Shown here: in pieces, positions 42,350 to 51,069 of the stretch | How the letters are laid out: every line of letters begins with the position of its first letter | Numbering within the stretch: the stretch's first letter is position 1 | IMG/VR virus record: IMGVR_UViG_3300034102_001514 | Span: 61,806 to 125,805 of that record | Origin: a virus | Direction: 5' to 3' (one strand) | DNA: 64,000 nt | Position numbers and translations under genes: made by a program | Notes under the pieces: model-generated | The model's database searches: none | Seen by the model: only the letters and a program-made list of their open reading frames with translations | What the model was told of the DNA's origin: nothing

Positions 42350-44170
42350 TTATTTAAAATACATTTTATTGTTAATTACTAACACATCAACATCAGATTC
42401 TTCAAACAATTTCATAGCGTCTTCGGGCGTTTCAACAATAGGTTCACCCTTGATATTTAATGAGGTATTCATCACAATAGGAACGCCTGTGATTTGTCTA
42501 AATTTATCTATCAAATCATAAAATTTTTCATTGTCTTCTCTACGAAGAGTTTGAACACGACCTGTGTTATCAATGTGAACTGCGGATGGAATTTCTTGTG
42601 GTTTTTTACAAGGAACCGTGAATAACATAAATGGTGATTCAAAATCCATTTGGAACCATTCTTCTTTGTATTCATTCAAAACAACAGGTGCGAATGGTCT
42701 ATACCACTCACGAAACTTAACCCTTGAATTTAGAATGTCTTTCATTTCTTTTCTCCGTGGGTCGGTAATGAATGAACGATTACCTAATGCTCGTGGTCCA
42801 AATTCAGAACGACCTTGAAACCAACAAATAATTTTACCATCTGCAACTGAATTAGCAATAACATCTAAATCCAAGTCAACTGCGGTGTATTTACTTGGTG
42901 GTTGATAATCATAATCAAATCCAAGATACATAATTTCTGAATTTTTATAATCTATTTTATCATTCAACAAAATGTGGTGATATACATACAAAGATGAACC
43001 AACCGATGTACCATCATCACCACAAGCGGGCGCTAAAAAGAAGTTTTCAAATCCACTTTCGGTAATAATTTTATAGTTTGCATTACAATTTAAAAATATA
43101 CCACCAGCCGCACATAAGTTTTTATTGAACTCTTTACTTTCTTGGTAAAGGTCTTGTGAATATTTTACCAATGAACGCTCAGCCATATATTGAATATCAG
43201 CTGCAACATTCATCACCTCTTTTGATTCAGATTCTTCTTTGGTGTAAACATACTGATGTGGTCTTGTGTAAAACTGGTCTTCATCTTTTTTAATTTCTCT
43301 TGGATACCAAATTTTTGGAAATTTACCACTAATTTGAGACCATAACCAATCAATGTAAAGATTATCAAACTCTTCAGTTCGTTTTCTCATAGGTTTGGTC
43401 CATTTTTTCCAATTCTTTTTGGTTTTCGGACTAACTTGACCATATGCTGCCAGCCCCATCAAAACTCCAGCTTTTAATACACCAGGCCCAATACCACACC
43501 ATTCCGTAGCAACATCGTAAAAGTTTCCATACATATATTGTGGATTCTTAAACCGATTTATTTGATTACCCCATCCAAACTGCATAGAACTACAAGCCAT
43601 ATGGTCACTTATACTAGCATCAGCTGTAAAAATCATAGATTCTTTAAATGGTGATAGGTAAAAAGCGTATGAAGAATGTGCGGTATGGTGGTCTACAAAA
43701 TAACCTTGGAATACTTTATCAACACCATCAATCAAAACCCACAATCTAGCACACCCAATGTGGGGTGTTGTTCCACTTCCATATGGTGGGGTTATTCTAT
43801 CCATGTACCTTGGTAAAGTCCAACCTAAATTCTCTATAAGTTGTGGTGTATGATTTGGGTCAACTCCACTTAATATTCTACTTTCAAGTTCGTATGTGCC
43901 ATAGGTGCTTAATGGGTATTTTGTGTCAAGTGGTGAATAAATATTCATAAATGGAATAGACCATTGATTCCAATATCCCATTGTAATAACATCAACATCT
44001 TCAATTGATACACCATTTTTTTCTAAAAAAGTATCAAATACTTCACGACTAATAAAATCATCTTTTTTTCTACGAGATAATCTTTCTACCGCAATAGCAG
44101 ATACAATTTTACCATCACGCATTAGTGATAGAGACGCATCATGGCCTGTGTGAATTCCTAATATAATCAT
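42350..44170 (-). CDS. NodU/CmcH-family carbamoyltransferase
   Basis: 606 residues, the full family length. N-terminal ASKHA domain: ILGIHTGHDASLSLMRDG, VDHHTAHSSYAFY (His-rich site), AAGGIFLNCNANYK; C-terminal YrdC-like domain has WFQGRSEFGPRALGNRSFI and VVMNTSLNIKGEPIV. Transfers carbamoyl from carbamoyl phosphate to a hydroxyl, here probably of a sugar. Same family as the enzymes that decorate Nod factors. 4-nt overlap with the next gene. Confidence 0.95.
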   Translation of the reverse strand: MIILGIHTGHDASLSLMRDGKIVSAIAVERLSRRKKDDFISREVFDTFLEKNGVSIEDVDVITMGYWNQWSIPFMNIYSPLDTKYPLSTYGTYELESRILSGVDPNHTPQLIENLGWTLPRYMDRITPPYGSGTTPHIGCARLWVLIDGVDKVFQGYFVDHHTAHSSYAFYLSPFKESMIFTADASISDHMACSSMQFGWGNQINRFKNPQYMYGNFYDVATEWCGIGPGVLKAGVLMGLAAYGQVSPKTKKNWKKWTKPMRKRTEEFDNLYIDWLWSQISGKFPKIWYPREIKKDEDQFYTRPHQYVYTKEESESKEVMNVAADIQYMAERSLVKYSQDLYQESKEFNKNLCAAGGIFLNCNANYKIITESGFENFFLAPACGDDGTSVGSSLYVYHHILLNDKIDYKNSEIMYLGFDYDYQPPSKYTAVDLDLDVIANSVADGKIICWFQGRSEFGPRALGNRSFITDPRRKEMKDILNSRVKFREWYRPFAPVVLNEYKEEWFQMDFESPFMLFTVPCKKPQEIPSAVHIDNTGRVQTLRREDNEKFYDLIDKFRQITGVPIVMNTSLNIKGEPIVETPEDAMKLFEESDVDVLVINNKMYFK

Positions 44171-44631
44171 TGTATGAATGTAACTTTTTTATCGTTCCAA
44201 TACACTCTTTTTTCAAAGTGTTTCCACTCTTTAATATCAATTTGACCAAAATACATAATCTTGTCTGCGTTCTGAGCAATCAAGTCGTATTGGTGTAGTT
44301 TCTGCGTTGGGTGATGTGGTTTGTCGTAGTATTCTTCGGACATTCCACTGTATAGGTTCATAGGTGTAGATGCAAGATTATACTCAATATAGTTTACATC
44401 CAATTCTATGCAAAATTTCCGAACCCATTTTTCAATACCATCTTTATTACCACGACTGATAATTGATAGTTGGTCTCCAAATTTTTGTTTTAGTTTAAAT
44501 ATAAGGTCTTTGATTTCACCGCGATTTTCATATCTAACATCACCTATCAATGCGACCTTCATACCTTCTTTTCTATTATATAAGCTTTTTACACGCAATC
44601 TATTCGGGGAATGATTTTGATATTTTCTCAT
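44167..44631 (-). CDS. SLOG/YspA-like Rossmann protein
   Basis: 154 residues. MKVALIGDVRYENRGEIKDL, then LSIISRGNKDGIEKWVRKF and ADKIMYFGQIDIKEW, a Rossmann pattern of the SLOG superfamily (DUF2493-like), which binds nucleotides or nucleotide derivatives. The ATG at 44631 overlaps the previous stop by one base; a start at 44562 would begin right at the Rossmann strand. Role unknown; could be a nucleotide-sugar or base-modification helper. Confidence 0.62.
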   Translation of the reverse strand: MRKYQNHSPNRLRVKSLYNRKEGMKVALIGDVRYENRGEIKDLIFKLKQKFGDQLSIISRGNKDGIEKWVRKFCIELDVNYIEYNLASTPMNLYSGMSEEYYDKPHHPTQKLHQYDLIAQNADKIMYFGQIDIKEWKHFEKRVYWNDKKVTFIQ

Positions 44632-45194
44632 TAAAATAACTCTCGTAACTTTTGTTTTTCAATAACCGATTTTACTTTACTTACATAATTAGGGTCTTCA
44701 GCATAAGAAGCGTTCAAATATCTAAAATATTCTTCTTCAGTATGAATACCACCCAAATATCTACATTGGTAAAATGCGTAATCGTATACTGACTCTTCCC
44801 AACTATCGTAATATGCGTGATTGTTTTGTGTTCCTTTTGCGGTATTAACCCTTTGACGGGCTTGCTTCATACCAAATAGGTTGTTGTTTTCTCGGAAGAT
44901 TTTAGATTTGAACTGACCTGTTTCTACATAAGATTGAGCCAATACAATATGTGGAAATTTCATATTGAGCTCTTTCATCAACTTAACTAAATCAGCCTCA
45001 TTAAATGGAGTTTCTTTGATATTCAACAATAGTATGTTTTTTTCATAGATACTCAAATCGCCAAAGGCAGCGTATCTACCAACGCCATAAAATACACTAC
45101 CAATTACAAATGTGAATCCACTCAAAATAAGAATTAACTTTCGTAATCCAATTCTTTTGAATTCTAACAGGGTTTTATTGTAGCTATACAACAT
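44631..45194 (-). CDS. Membrane-anchored glucosaminidase-type lysis enzyme
   Basis: 187 residues. One N-terminal membrane span (LILILSGFTFVIGSVFYGV) and a C-terminal Glucosaminidase (GH73-like) domain: VLAQSYVETGQFKSKIF with the catalytic Glu, NNNLFGMKQARQR, and YDSWEESVYDYAFYQC. It would cut the peptidoglycan glycan chain. The N-terminal span fits a signal-anchor-type endolysin or a virion lysin. Second wall enzyme of the window after 28093-28938. Confidence 0.82.
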   Translation of the reverse strand: MLYSYNKTLLEFKRIGLRKLILILSGFTFVIGSVFYGVGRYAAFGDLSIYEKNILLLNIKETPFNEADLVKLMKELNMKFPHIVLAQSYVETGQFKSKIFRENNNLFGMKQARQRVNTAKGTQNNHAYYDSWEESVYDYAFYQCRYLGGIHTEEEYFRYLNASYAEDPNYVSKVKSVIEKQKLRELF

Positions 45195-45209
45195 AATTAA
45201 GGATTTTGA

Positions 45210-46145
45210 TTAAACTGCGTGTCGTTCTGATTTAGGACACAAATCGTATCGGTCTTTGAAAGGACAAAATCTACAATTCTTATTCTTATCACCGGCTTTT
45301 GCAGGAAATGGTCCATCTTGTCGGTAGACCCCATCAGTATTAAAAGCGGCTGATACAAAGGTATCAAAGTTTGTGGTAATTTCTTTTAGAGTCCGACTAC
45401 CGGCGGCTGGCTTGAATACTTGAACTCGTCTGTCGTAAGCATTCTCACTCAACTTTCGTTTTAATATAAGATACTGAACATCAATTCTATCAATGTCGTA
45501 TCCGTATTGTTCGGAGAAAAACTTCTTATATAAAATCAACTGAGCGGTTTTGGTTTTGTCGGCCTTAGCCCACTTGTTCCAACCACTTGTGGATGTTTTA
45601 ATATCATCAATAATGATACGACCATTTTCAGTATCCTCAAACACAAGGTCAAGGAAACCTTTCATCATCACATTTTCATTATTTGTTGGATAGTAAATTG
45701 GCAACTCAATACCCACCAACTTGATTTTCTTGGTAGAGAAATACACCGAGCGTTTCTTCTTCAAGTAGTCAATAATCTCAACACCATCTTGGTAGAACTC
45801 GTTCATTTGTTCTTTGGTGGTAAACTTTTGACCATAGATAGCCATTGTCTTTTTGTATTCTTTAGCCATCACATCCCTCAACATCGTATGTAGGTCAAGC
45901 TCATTGGCTTTCTTTACGGTTGAAGAATACATCGTATCCAACCAAGTTTGGATGGTTTCGTGCATTGCAGTTCCGAAGATGAGGTGAATGGATGGGTCAT
46001 CAATCTTGTGACCATCCATATAGGTCAACTTCCATTGTTTTGGGCAATTAGCCCACATCGTATATTGTGAATAGGAAACCTTCACATCTCCCTGCTTTTC
46101 TAAATAAACAGGAATTTGAAGTAGTGTTGTCTTTGACTTTTTCAT
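45210..46145 (-). CDS. PD-(D/E)XK nuclease (Cas4/RecB-like, Fe-S type)
   Basis: 311 residues. VSYSQYTMWANCPKQWKLTY is the usual start of this family; FGTAMHETIQ has the His, GFLDLVFED the Asp and IIDDIKTSTSGW the DxK catalytic part. CxxC and a final Cys (NCRFCPFKDRYDLC) with the first Cys suggest a 4Fe-4S cluster. Likely acts on DNA ends in recombination or replication. The predicted transcript start of the 46151-46182 promoter is 2 nt before the ATG. Confidence 0.87.
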   Translation of the reverse strand: MKKSKTTLLQIPVYLEKQGDVKVSYSQYTMWANCPKQWKLTYMDGHKIDDPSIHLIFGTAMHETIQTWLDTMYSSTVKKANELDLHTMLRDVMAKEYKKTMAIYGQKFTTKEQMNEFYQDGVEIIDYLKKKRSVYFSTKKIKLVGIELPIYYPTNNENVMMKGFLDLVFEDTENGRIIIDDIKTSTSGWNKWAKADKTKTAQLILYKKFFSEQYGYDIDRIDVQYLILKRKLSENAYDRRVQVFKPAAGSRTLKEITTNFDTFVSAAFNTDGVYRQDGPFPAKAGDKNKNCRFCPFKDRYDLCPKSERHAV

Positions 46146-46150
46146 CTATA

Positions 46151-46182
46151 CAAATATACGAAAAAGTTTTTAATTATCCAAA
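46151..46182 (-). promoter_or_regulatory. Class A phage promoter (nuclease gene)
   Basis: Minus strand: TTTG at 46182-46179, spacer starting GATAATTAAAAA (20 nt), TATATTTG at 46158-46151. It overlaps the stop of the lipoprotein gene. Confidence 0.78.
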
Positions 46183-46481
46183 CTTTTTATAACTTTTTTT
46201 AGCTCAACTTCAACTTCCCAACTTGGTCTGCGTTCACGAACATACTTTAAAATACCCATAGCTACATCATTGAACTTTTCATCAGTTACGATGTAAGTCA
46301 TTTCACGAACAATTTTACCACCATCGTATGCAATTTCCAAAGCACCCATTTGAGCGCAGAGTTCACCTTTGTAGTAAATATCAGTTCCTTGATAAGTAAA
46401 GTCTTTCGTAGAAACATTAACAAGTGAAAGTGTAGAGCAAGAACTTAAAAACAAAATACTTGCAAGAAAAACATTTTTCAT
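46170..46481 (-). CDS. Small lipoprotein
   Basis: 103 residues. Signal peptide MKNVFLASILFLSSCSTLS with lipobox LSSC, then a beta-rich body with two Cys-free halves and KYVRERRPSWEVEVEL at the end. ATG 46481 was chosen because it overlaps the upstream stop (TAATG) and starts at the signal. Could be a superinfection-exclusion lipoprotein; not proven. Confidence 0.72.
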   Translation of the reverse strand: MKNVFLASILFLSSCSTLSLVNVSTKDFTYQGTDIYYKGELCAQMGALEIAYDGGKIVREMTYIVTDEKFNDVAMGILKYVRERRPSWEVEVELKKVIKSLDN

Positions 46482-46900
46482 TATTTTCCCCACTTGCCGC
46501 GTTGAACAATCTGAGCGATAATTCCGTAGACCGAAAGGTCTTCGTATGTATCTTGGATTGACTCACCAACCTCATCTGGCTGACCCAATACAACCATCTG
46601 CTTCAAACGATTAACTTTATCGTTAATACGGAACCACAGCCCGGTCAAAGACAATCTAACCTCATCTTGGGTTTGAAGTGATGTTCCTACGGAGATATTA
46701 CCTGGTCCGTAGTTTCTCTGCTTTTTACAAAAAGTAAGATACATCTCATCCAAAATGTTTTTGAACTCTTCGGTGGTTTGCGGGTAGTTTTCTTCACAAT
46801 ATGTAACCGCAGATTGTTCTTTGGACCCACCATAGGTAGGGCGTTCTTCTTCACCAACCCACTCTATTTTGGTTTTTGCTTCTTTAATCATTTTAGCCAT
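46481..46900 (-). CDS. DUF1599 (nucleotide modification associated domain 1) protein
   Basis: 139 residues. FKNILDEMYLTFCKKQRNYG, then SLTGLWFRINDKVNRLKQM and ESIQDTYEDLSVYGIIAQIV match the DUF1599 family, which is often found with DNA-base modification genes in phages. Helical, no catalytic motif is obvious to me. Its neighbours here are clamp-loader and nuclease genes, and Mom-like genes occur 4-12 kb away. Confidence 0.8.
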   Translation of the reverse strand: MAKMIKEAKTKIEWVGEEERPTYGGSKEQSAVTYCEENYPQTTEEFKNILDEMYLTFCKKQRNYGPGNISVGTSLQTQDEVRLSLTGLWFRINDKVNRLKQMVVLGQPDEVGESIQDTYEDLSVYGIIAQIVQRGKWGK

Positions 46901-47340
46901 TTATCTATTTCTTTTGGGTCAACCCCATATTTAACAATTATTGATTTGATTTCATCCTTGGTAAGAATATCAAGGTAATCCAAAACTTCACGAGATGATA
47001 CTTCATAGTATTTACAAAAATACTGAATTACATTTTCATGCCACTTATCTTCGGACTTACCTTTGATATACTTGTTGAATGATTTTTTCTTTGGTAGAAT
47101 ATCCAAGTAAAACTTGTAAACCTCTCGTGGGGTTAGCTGTCCGTTGGTGTATTGATTTACAATGTTTACAATTTCAACATTATCAGCACCCATAGACAAA
47201 AATCTATTAACCATATAGGTTTCAAAAGATTTCTTATCCATCGCAGACAAGCTCTCCCACGGAGTTTTAAGGTGAGTAATACCACTCAAGTGGTCAAATA
47301 ACCCCTTGGCTTTTACTACACCTTCATCACTTTTCTTCAC
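46888..47340 (-). CDS. 62: Clamp-loader small subunit (T4 gp62-like)
   Basis: 150 residues (T4 gp62: 187). GLFDHLSGITHLKTPWESLSAMDKK, then MVNRFLSMGADNVEIVN and EVYKFYLDILPKKKSFNKYI match gp62. Start is GTG at 47340 (preceded by GAAGG); the frame is open further up but would run deep into the zinc-ribbon gene. Position after gp44 supports the call. It forms the loader with gp44, opening the clamp for the polymerase. Confidence 0.8.
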   Translation of the reverse strand: MKKSDEGVVKAKGLFDHLSGITHLKTPWESLSAMDKKSFETYMVNRFLSMGADNVEIVNIVNQYTNGQLTPREVYKFYLDILPKKKSFNKYIKGKSEDKWHENVIQYFCKYYEVSSREVLDYLDILTKDEIKSIIVKYGVDPKEIDKWLK

Positions 47341-47608
47341 CACCTTCAAAAAACTCTTTTGGAGTAAACTTTGGGTGAACAGTTCCACATTCATTACACA
47401 CAACCACAGGGATTGGTAACATTGATTGTTGACCATTGGGAGACATTACCGCTGGGATTTCTTTAAACATAGTCACTTCCGTGAAGAAAATACCTTCACA
47501 ATTCGGACAAGTTACTGTTTTGAGTTTAAAGGGGTCAACATTTAATTTTGGTGCTTGTTGAGTTGGTTGTTGTTTACCACCCATTGGAATTACTTTACCT
47601 TTTGCCAT
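47327..47608 (-). CDS. Zinc-ribbon protein between gp44 and gp62
   Basis: 93 residues. One zinc ribbon, CPNCEGIFFTEV and later CNECGTVHPKF, with an unstructured Gln/Pro-rich N-terminus. T4 has no gene here. It might be a transcription or clamp-loader accessory factor, inferred from position only. Confidence 0.7.
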   Translation of the reverse strand: MAKGKVIPMGGKQQPTQQAPKLNVDPFKLKTVTCPNCEGIFFTEVTMFKEIPAVMSPNGQQSMLPIPVVVCNECGTVHPKFTPKEFFEGGEEK

Positions 47609-47609
47609 T

Positions 47610-48524
47610 TTAGATACTTGTTATAATATTTAACATCATCGCCATTACATTGATTTCTTTATCAACGACCATTGCGTCTTTATACTGACCATCCGCGATG
47701 TTTAAGATGGTTTGTCCTACTTTACCTTTCCCATAGTCATCTACTCTATCGTAAAGGGTTCTATACAAAGGTTCAAAGCTTTTAACACCTGAATCAGCAA
47801 TAATTTGTCTGACATTAGTGAACTTTGTTTTTGCGTCATTATTAGACATCAATTCTTGCACTACTTTTTCGGTGTAATTTGCTTCAAGAGTTGATTGTTT
47901 ATCAATCACCAATTTTCCGTTGATGACTTGTCGTTGAGCTGCGTTTAAAACTCTACGAATGTCCGGATATCCACTATTAACAGTAAAAGCAAGGTCTGAC
48001 ATTTCAAACTCAATACCTTCGGCTGTTAGAATATCATTCAATCGTTTTGCAACATCCTTTTTAGATGGTGGGGTAATTGCAAATGTTTGGCAACGAGATT
48101 GGATGGGGTCAATTACTTTTTCAACAAAATTACAAGTTAAGATAAAACGAGTAGATGCTGAAAATGTTTCCATCAAATTACGCAGAGCTGCTTGAGCATT
48201 AGGAGTCAAATAATCAGCCTCATCCAAGATAATAACCTTCCACTTTCTAAAACCCATAGATGATGCAAATCCACGAATTTTATCACGAACTGCGTCTACG
48301 GAGTTTTCATCGGAAGCGTTAATATACATCAAATCACAATCAATCTGATTTGTAATAATTTTAGCCAATGTAGTTTTACCCGTACCGGCTTGACCATACA
48401 ATAAGAGGTGAGGGACATCTTCGTTTTGAATATAAATCTTTACCTTTTCAAGGATGTGTTCGTTTCCTACATATCCTTCTAATGTATCTGGTCGGTATTT
48501 TTCAACCCATAGTGAATTACTCAT
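47610..48524 (-). CDS. 44: Clamp-loader large subunit (T4 gp44-like, AAA+)
   Basis: 304 residues. Walker A GQAGTGKTTLAK, Walker B IILDEADYLT, sensor 1 FILTCNF and arginine finger IQSRC, with DIRRVLNAAQ as sensor 2. AAA+ ATPase that loads the sliding clamp. T4 gp44 is 319 residues. One-base gap from the zinc-ribbon gene. Confidence 0.95.
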   Translation of the reverse strand: MSNSLWVEKYRPDTLEGYVGNEHILEKVKIYIQNEDVPHLLLYGQAGTGKTTLAKIITNQIDCDLMYINASDENSVDAVRDKIRGFASSMGFRKWKVIILDEADYLTPNAQAALRNLMETFSASTRFILTCNFVEKVIDPIQSRCQTFAITPPSKKDVAKRLNDILTAEGIEFEMSDLAFTVNSGYPDIRRVLNAAQRQVINGKLVIDKQSTLEANYTEKVVQELMSNNDAKTKFTNVRQIIADSGVKSFEPLYRTLYDRVDDYGKGKVGQTILNIADGQYKDAMVVDKEINVMAMMLNIITSI

Positions 48525-49708
48525 CTTCCTACTTCTTTTAAATATTTTTCTTTACAATCTTCCCACGACATACCAATGATATCAAGATAAAACAATGACT
48601 CTGGCTTGATACGACCCTCTTCGTGGAGTTTTTCGTATCGTTTGATTGCCTTTGGCTTCCACCACTTCATTGTGTATTCATCACTATCAACAAACTTATC
48701 CTTCATTATCAGTTGGTCTTCAGCAATCTCATTACGGAGAAACTCATTACCATTCTCATACATTTGGGCGAAATACACACCTCGTTTGAATCCGTGTTGG
48801 TAGTGAGAACCTTTTAACCCAAGTTCTTTGAAAATCATATTGATGACTTTCTGCTTTACTCCGGTTGCGGGTCCATCTACACCTTCTTTTTCAGCAGTTT
48901 GAATAGCGTACTGTTCGGATTTGTTTTCTTTAATCCAATGGTGCCAAGGTTCATAAACTGAATCATCTGGCTTTGTAGCTACCTTACCTGCGGATTCTCC
49001 CAAAGTTTTGAAGTGGGGGATACCATTATATTGAGAGTGAATACCATACAAAGAAGTGGTTCCAACTGCAATCAAAGTTTGTCCGTATTTTTCTTTCCAA
49101 TGTTTACGAACTACCTCTGATGTAGCCATACAAGCAATCAACTTACCACCCAAAAAATTGTATCCCAAAGGTTGGGTGCAGACAATTGTGGATGCGATAG
49201 TAGTATGATTCAACTTACCATCTTTGTATTTGTTGTCTTGGGTCCACCCAATGTATTTATCACGAACTCCCAATGATGTGACATCTGAAGCCAAGGAAAT
49301 CATTCCAAGTATTTTACCACTAACCCTATCTTTAATGTAAATCTTTACATTCCGACCAGGATTAGCATCAAAGGACATCGTATGAATTAGTTTTCGGATT
49401 TCAGTCCAGCGAGTAGATTCTTTTGCATCATCAACAATTTCTACATAAGGTTCAAGCGCTTCAATTTCTTTGATTGTTTGTTCCTTATTTTGAATGTCTT
49501 TCGGCATCCAAAGAGCATCGTAGTGAAGCGCCAGACCTGCTTTTCTCTTCATAGAGGTAGCCAAGTCATAGTTCCACTCCTGCCACTTTTTGTAAAGTGT
49601 TTGTTCTTCTACGGACATAGAAGAAAGGTAGTCCATATTTTCAATGAACTTACCCTTTTCTACATCATAGTCAAACGCAGGTTTCGCTGGTTCAGTATCC
49701 CAAAACAT
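48521..49708 (-). CDS. DUF4338 / DruA-like protein
   Basis: 395 residues. The middle (residues about 130-245) resembles DUF4338: KILGMISLASDVTSLGVRDK, YIGWTQDNKYKDGKLN, TIVCTQPLGYNFLGGKL and AVGTTSLYGIHSQYNG. DUF4338 is the core domain of DruA in the Druantia defence system, and is related in fold to acetyltransferases such as Mom. It lies between clamp and clamp-loader genes with 4- and 1-nt overlaps. May modify DNA. Remote match. Confidence 0.65.
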   Translation of the reverse strand: MFWDTEPAKPAFDYDVEKGKFIENMDYLSSMSVEEQTLYKKWQEWNYDLATSMKRKAGLALHYDALWMPKDIQNKEQTIKEIEALEPYVEIVDDAKESTRWTEIRKLIHTMSFDANPGRNVKIYIKDRVSGKILGMISLASDVTSLGVRDKYIGWTQDNKYKDGKLNHTTIASTIVCTQPLGYNFLGGKLIACMATSEVVRKHWKEKYGQTLIAVGTTSLYGIHSQYNGIPHFKTLGESAGKVATKPDDSVYEPWHHWIKENKSEQYAIQTAEKEGVDGPATGVKQKVINMIFKELGLKGSHYQHGFKRGVYFAQMYENGNEFLRNEIAEDQLIMKDKFVDSDEYTMKWWKPKAIKRYEKLHEEGRIKPESLFYLDIIGMSWEDCKEKYLKEVGR

Positions 49709-50409
49709 TACTTTACTTCTACGAGGTAGTAAGATGATTTGTATCCTTCGTGTTCAAAAGAAACCGAAGCAAGACCTTGTGATGATACCTTCATAGAAGA
49801 TGCTTTAGCACCACGATTTGCGTTCAAGATTTCTTTCAAGTATTTAGCAGAGAATGAAATAGGTTGAACATCACTTTCACAAACACAATCTACATTGATA
49901 GAGATTCGGTTAGAGTTGATTTTAGAATAACCCAATACAATCTTACCTGCGTTTGATTCACCACTACAAGTAAATGTAAAGGTATCCGAATCACTCAAAG
50001 CACCCTTTGATTTAATAAAGGTTCCAATGAATGCTTCATCCAAAGTGATGGTAGCATTAAAGTTGGGGAGTTGCTTGAGTTCTGGAACTGCTGGGATTAC
50101 TGACAATTCAGCCAACACATAGTTTACCGAAGTTTTAGTGTCTGAAAATACCAATGAACTTTCATTAGATTTTACATCAACACTTGCGTCAAGAACCCCC
50201 AACAAACCTTTTAGTTGTGAAGTAGTGTAGATACCAAATTCTCCGTTAGGGAATGTTTTATCTTCACTTTCTACAACACCCAAAAGGGTTTTGTCATCGG
50301 AGATGAATCGGACTGATAGTCCTTCATCAGTTGAGACCACTTTAACGGATTCAACTTCACCGCCAAGATTATAACGAGAGACAAATCCCTCAAATGAACT
50401 TTTTTTCAT
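49708..50409 (-). CDS. 45: Sliding clamp (T4 gp45-like)
   Basis: 233 residues, close to T4 gp45 (228). Starts MKKSSFEGFVSRYNLGG; pattern of two PCNA-like halves, for example LSVIPAVPELKQLPNFNATI and ISFSAKYLKEILNANRG, with C-terminal YYLVEVK. Trimeric processivity ring of the polymerase, and in T4 an activator of late transcription. Promoter at 50432-50463. Confidence 0.93.
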   Translation of the reverse strand: MKKSSFEGFVSRYNLGGEVESVKVVSTDEGLSVRFISDDKTLLGVVESEDKTFPNGEFGIYTTSQLKGLLGVLDASVDVKSNESSLVFSDTKTSVNYVLAELSVIPAVPELKQLPNFNATITLDEAFIGTFIKSKGALSDSDTFTFTCSGESNAGKIVLGYSKINSNRISINVDCVCESDVQPISFSAKYLKEILNANRGAKASSMKVSSQGLASVSFEHEGYKSSYYLVEVK

Positions 50410-50431
50410 GTTTTTTTATTTTTTATTTATA

Positions 50432-50463
50432 CTAATATACGAAATAATTTTGAATTATCCAAA
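50432..50463 (-). promoter_or_regulatory. Class A phage promoter (clamp operon)
   Basis: Minus strand: TTTG at 50463-50460, spacer starting GATAATTCAAAA (20 nt), TATATTAG at 50439-50432. A TATAAATA, the T4 late promoter word, sits just after it at 50431-50424. Predicted 19-nt leader to the gp45 ATG. Confidence 0.8.
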
Positions 50464-51069
50464 CCATTGGTTAATTTTTTGTTTTCTTTTTTTAAATCGG
50501 TAAATGTAAATGTTCTTTGTAAGGGTTTCCACATACTGAGCACTTCCATCATCCAATGCATTTTTCAATTCAATAGCAACGGGTTTTAATTTCCCATTGT
50601 GTTTGTTTCTTAAAGTTTTGCCGTGATACCTACGACCATTCCACATAATAACTCTTCCCGTTGATGTTTCACCCATACACTCAAAATTTGTAGCTTTATA
50701 AACCACCCCCTCGTGTCCAAATGTTTTATCAGCGTATGAGATTATCATTTCTAAATCAGTATTTCGTTGTAACCACCGAAGTGTCCAACCTATAAAATAC
50801 GATTCGGTATTTTTTGGAGTATCATCAATACACACCAATCTTTTTAGTTCTAAAATCTTGGATGGATTTTTGGGGTTATATTTTTCAGCAACCCCAAGCA
50901 TACCCAACGACCCATACACCATAGCACCAATCATAGTATCACCATCCATCAACTTAAAACAATATGAAATGTGTAATCCATTCATATTTTTTGAATAGTG
51001 ATGGGTTTCCACGAAATCTACAATTTCACTCCGTGGGCAAGGTTCTACTATGTAGTTGGTTACGCTCAT
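50455..51069 (-). CDS. Mom-like DNA-modification acetyltransferase fold protein
   Basis: 204 residues. Core: ETHHYSKNMNGLHISYCF, GDTMIGAMVYGSLGM, LELKRLVCIDDT, and MIISYADKTFGHEGVVYKAT, matching phage Mu Mom, which makes N6-carbamoylmethyl-adenine and belongs to the GNAT superfamily. The C-terminus is strongly basic (RFKKRKQK). More distant than the pair at 57-59 kb. Lies between the sliding clamp and the polymerase; probably modifies phage DNA. Confidence 0.78.
   Translation of the reverse strand: MSVTNYIVEPCPRSEIVDFVETHHYSKNMNGLHISYCFKLMDGDTMIGAMVYGSLGMLGVAEKYNPKNPSKILELKRLVCIDDTPKNTESYFIGWTLRWLQRNTDLEMIISYADKTFGHEGVVYKATNFECMGETSTGRVIMWNGRRYHGKTLRNKHNGKLKPVAIELKNALDDGSAQYVETLTKNIYIYRFKKRKQKINQWFG

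Noticed and set aside
46888-47436. Longer form of gp62 starting at 47436
   Set aside because: It would overlap the zinc-ribbon gene by 110 nt; the added residues are unlike gp62.
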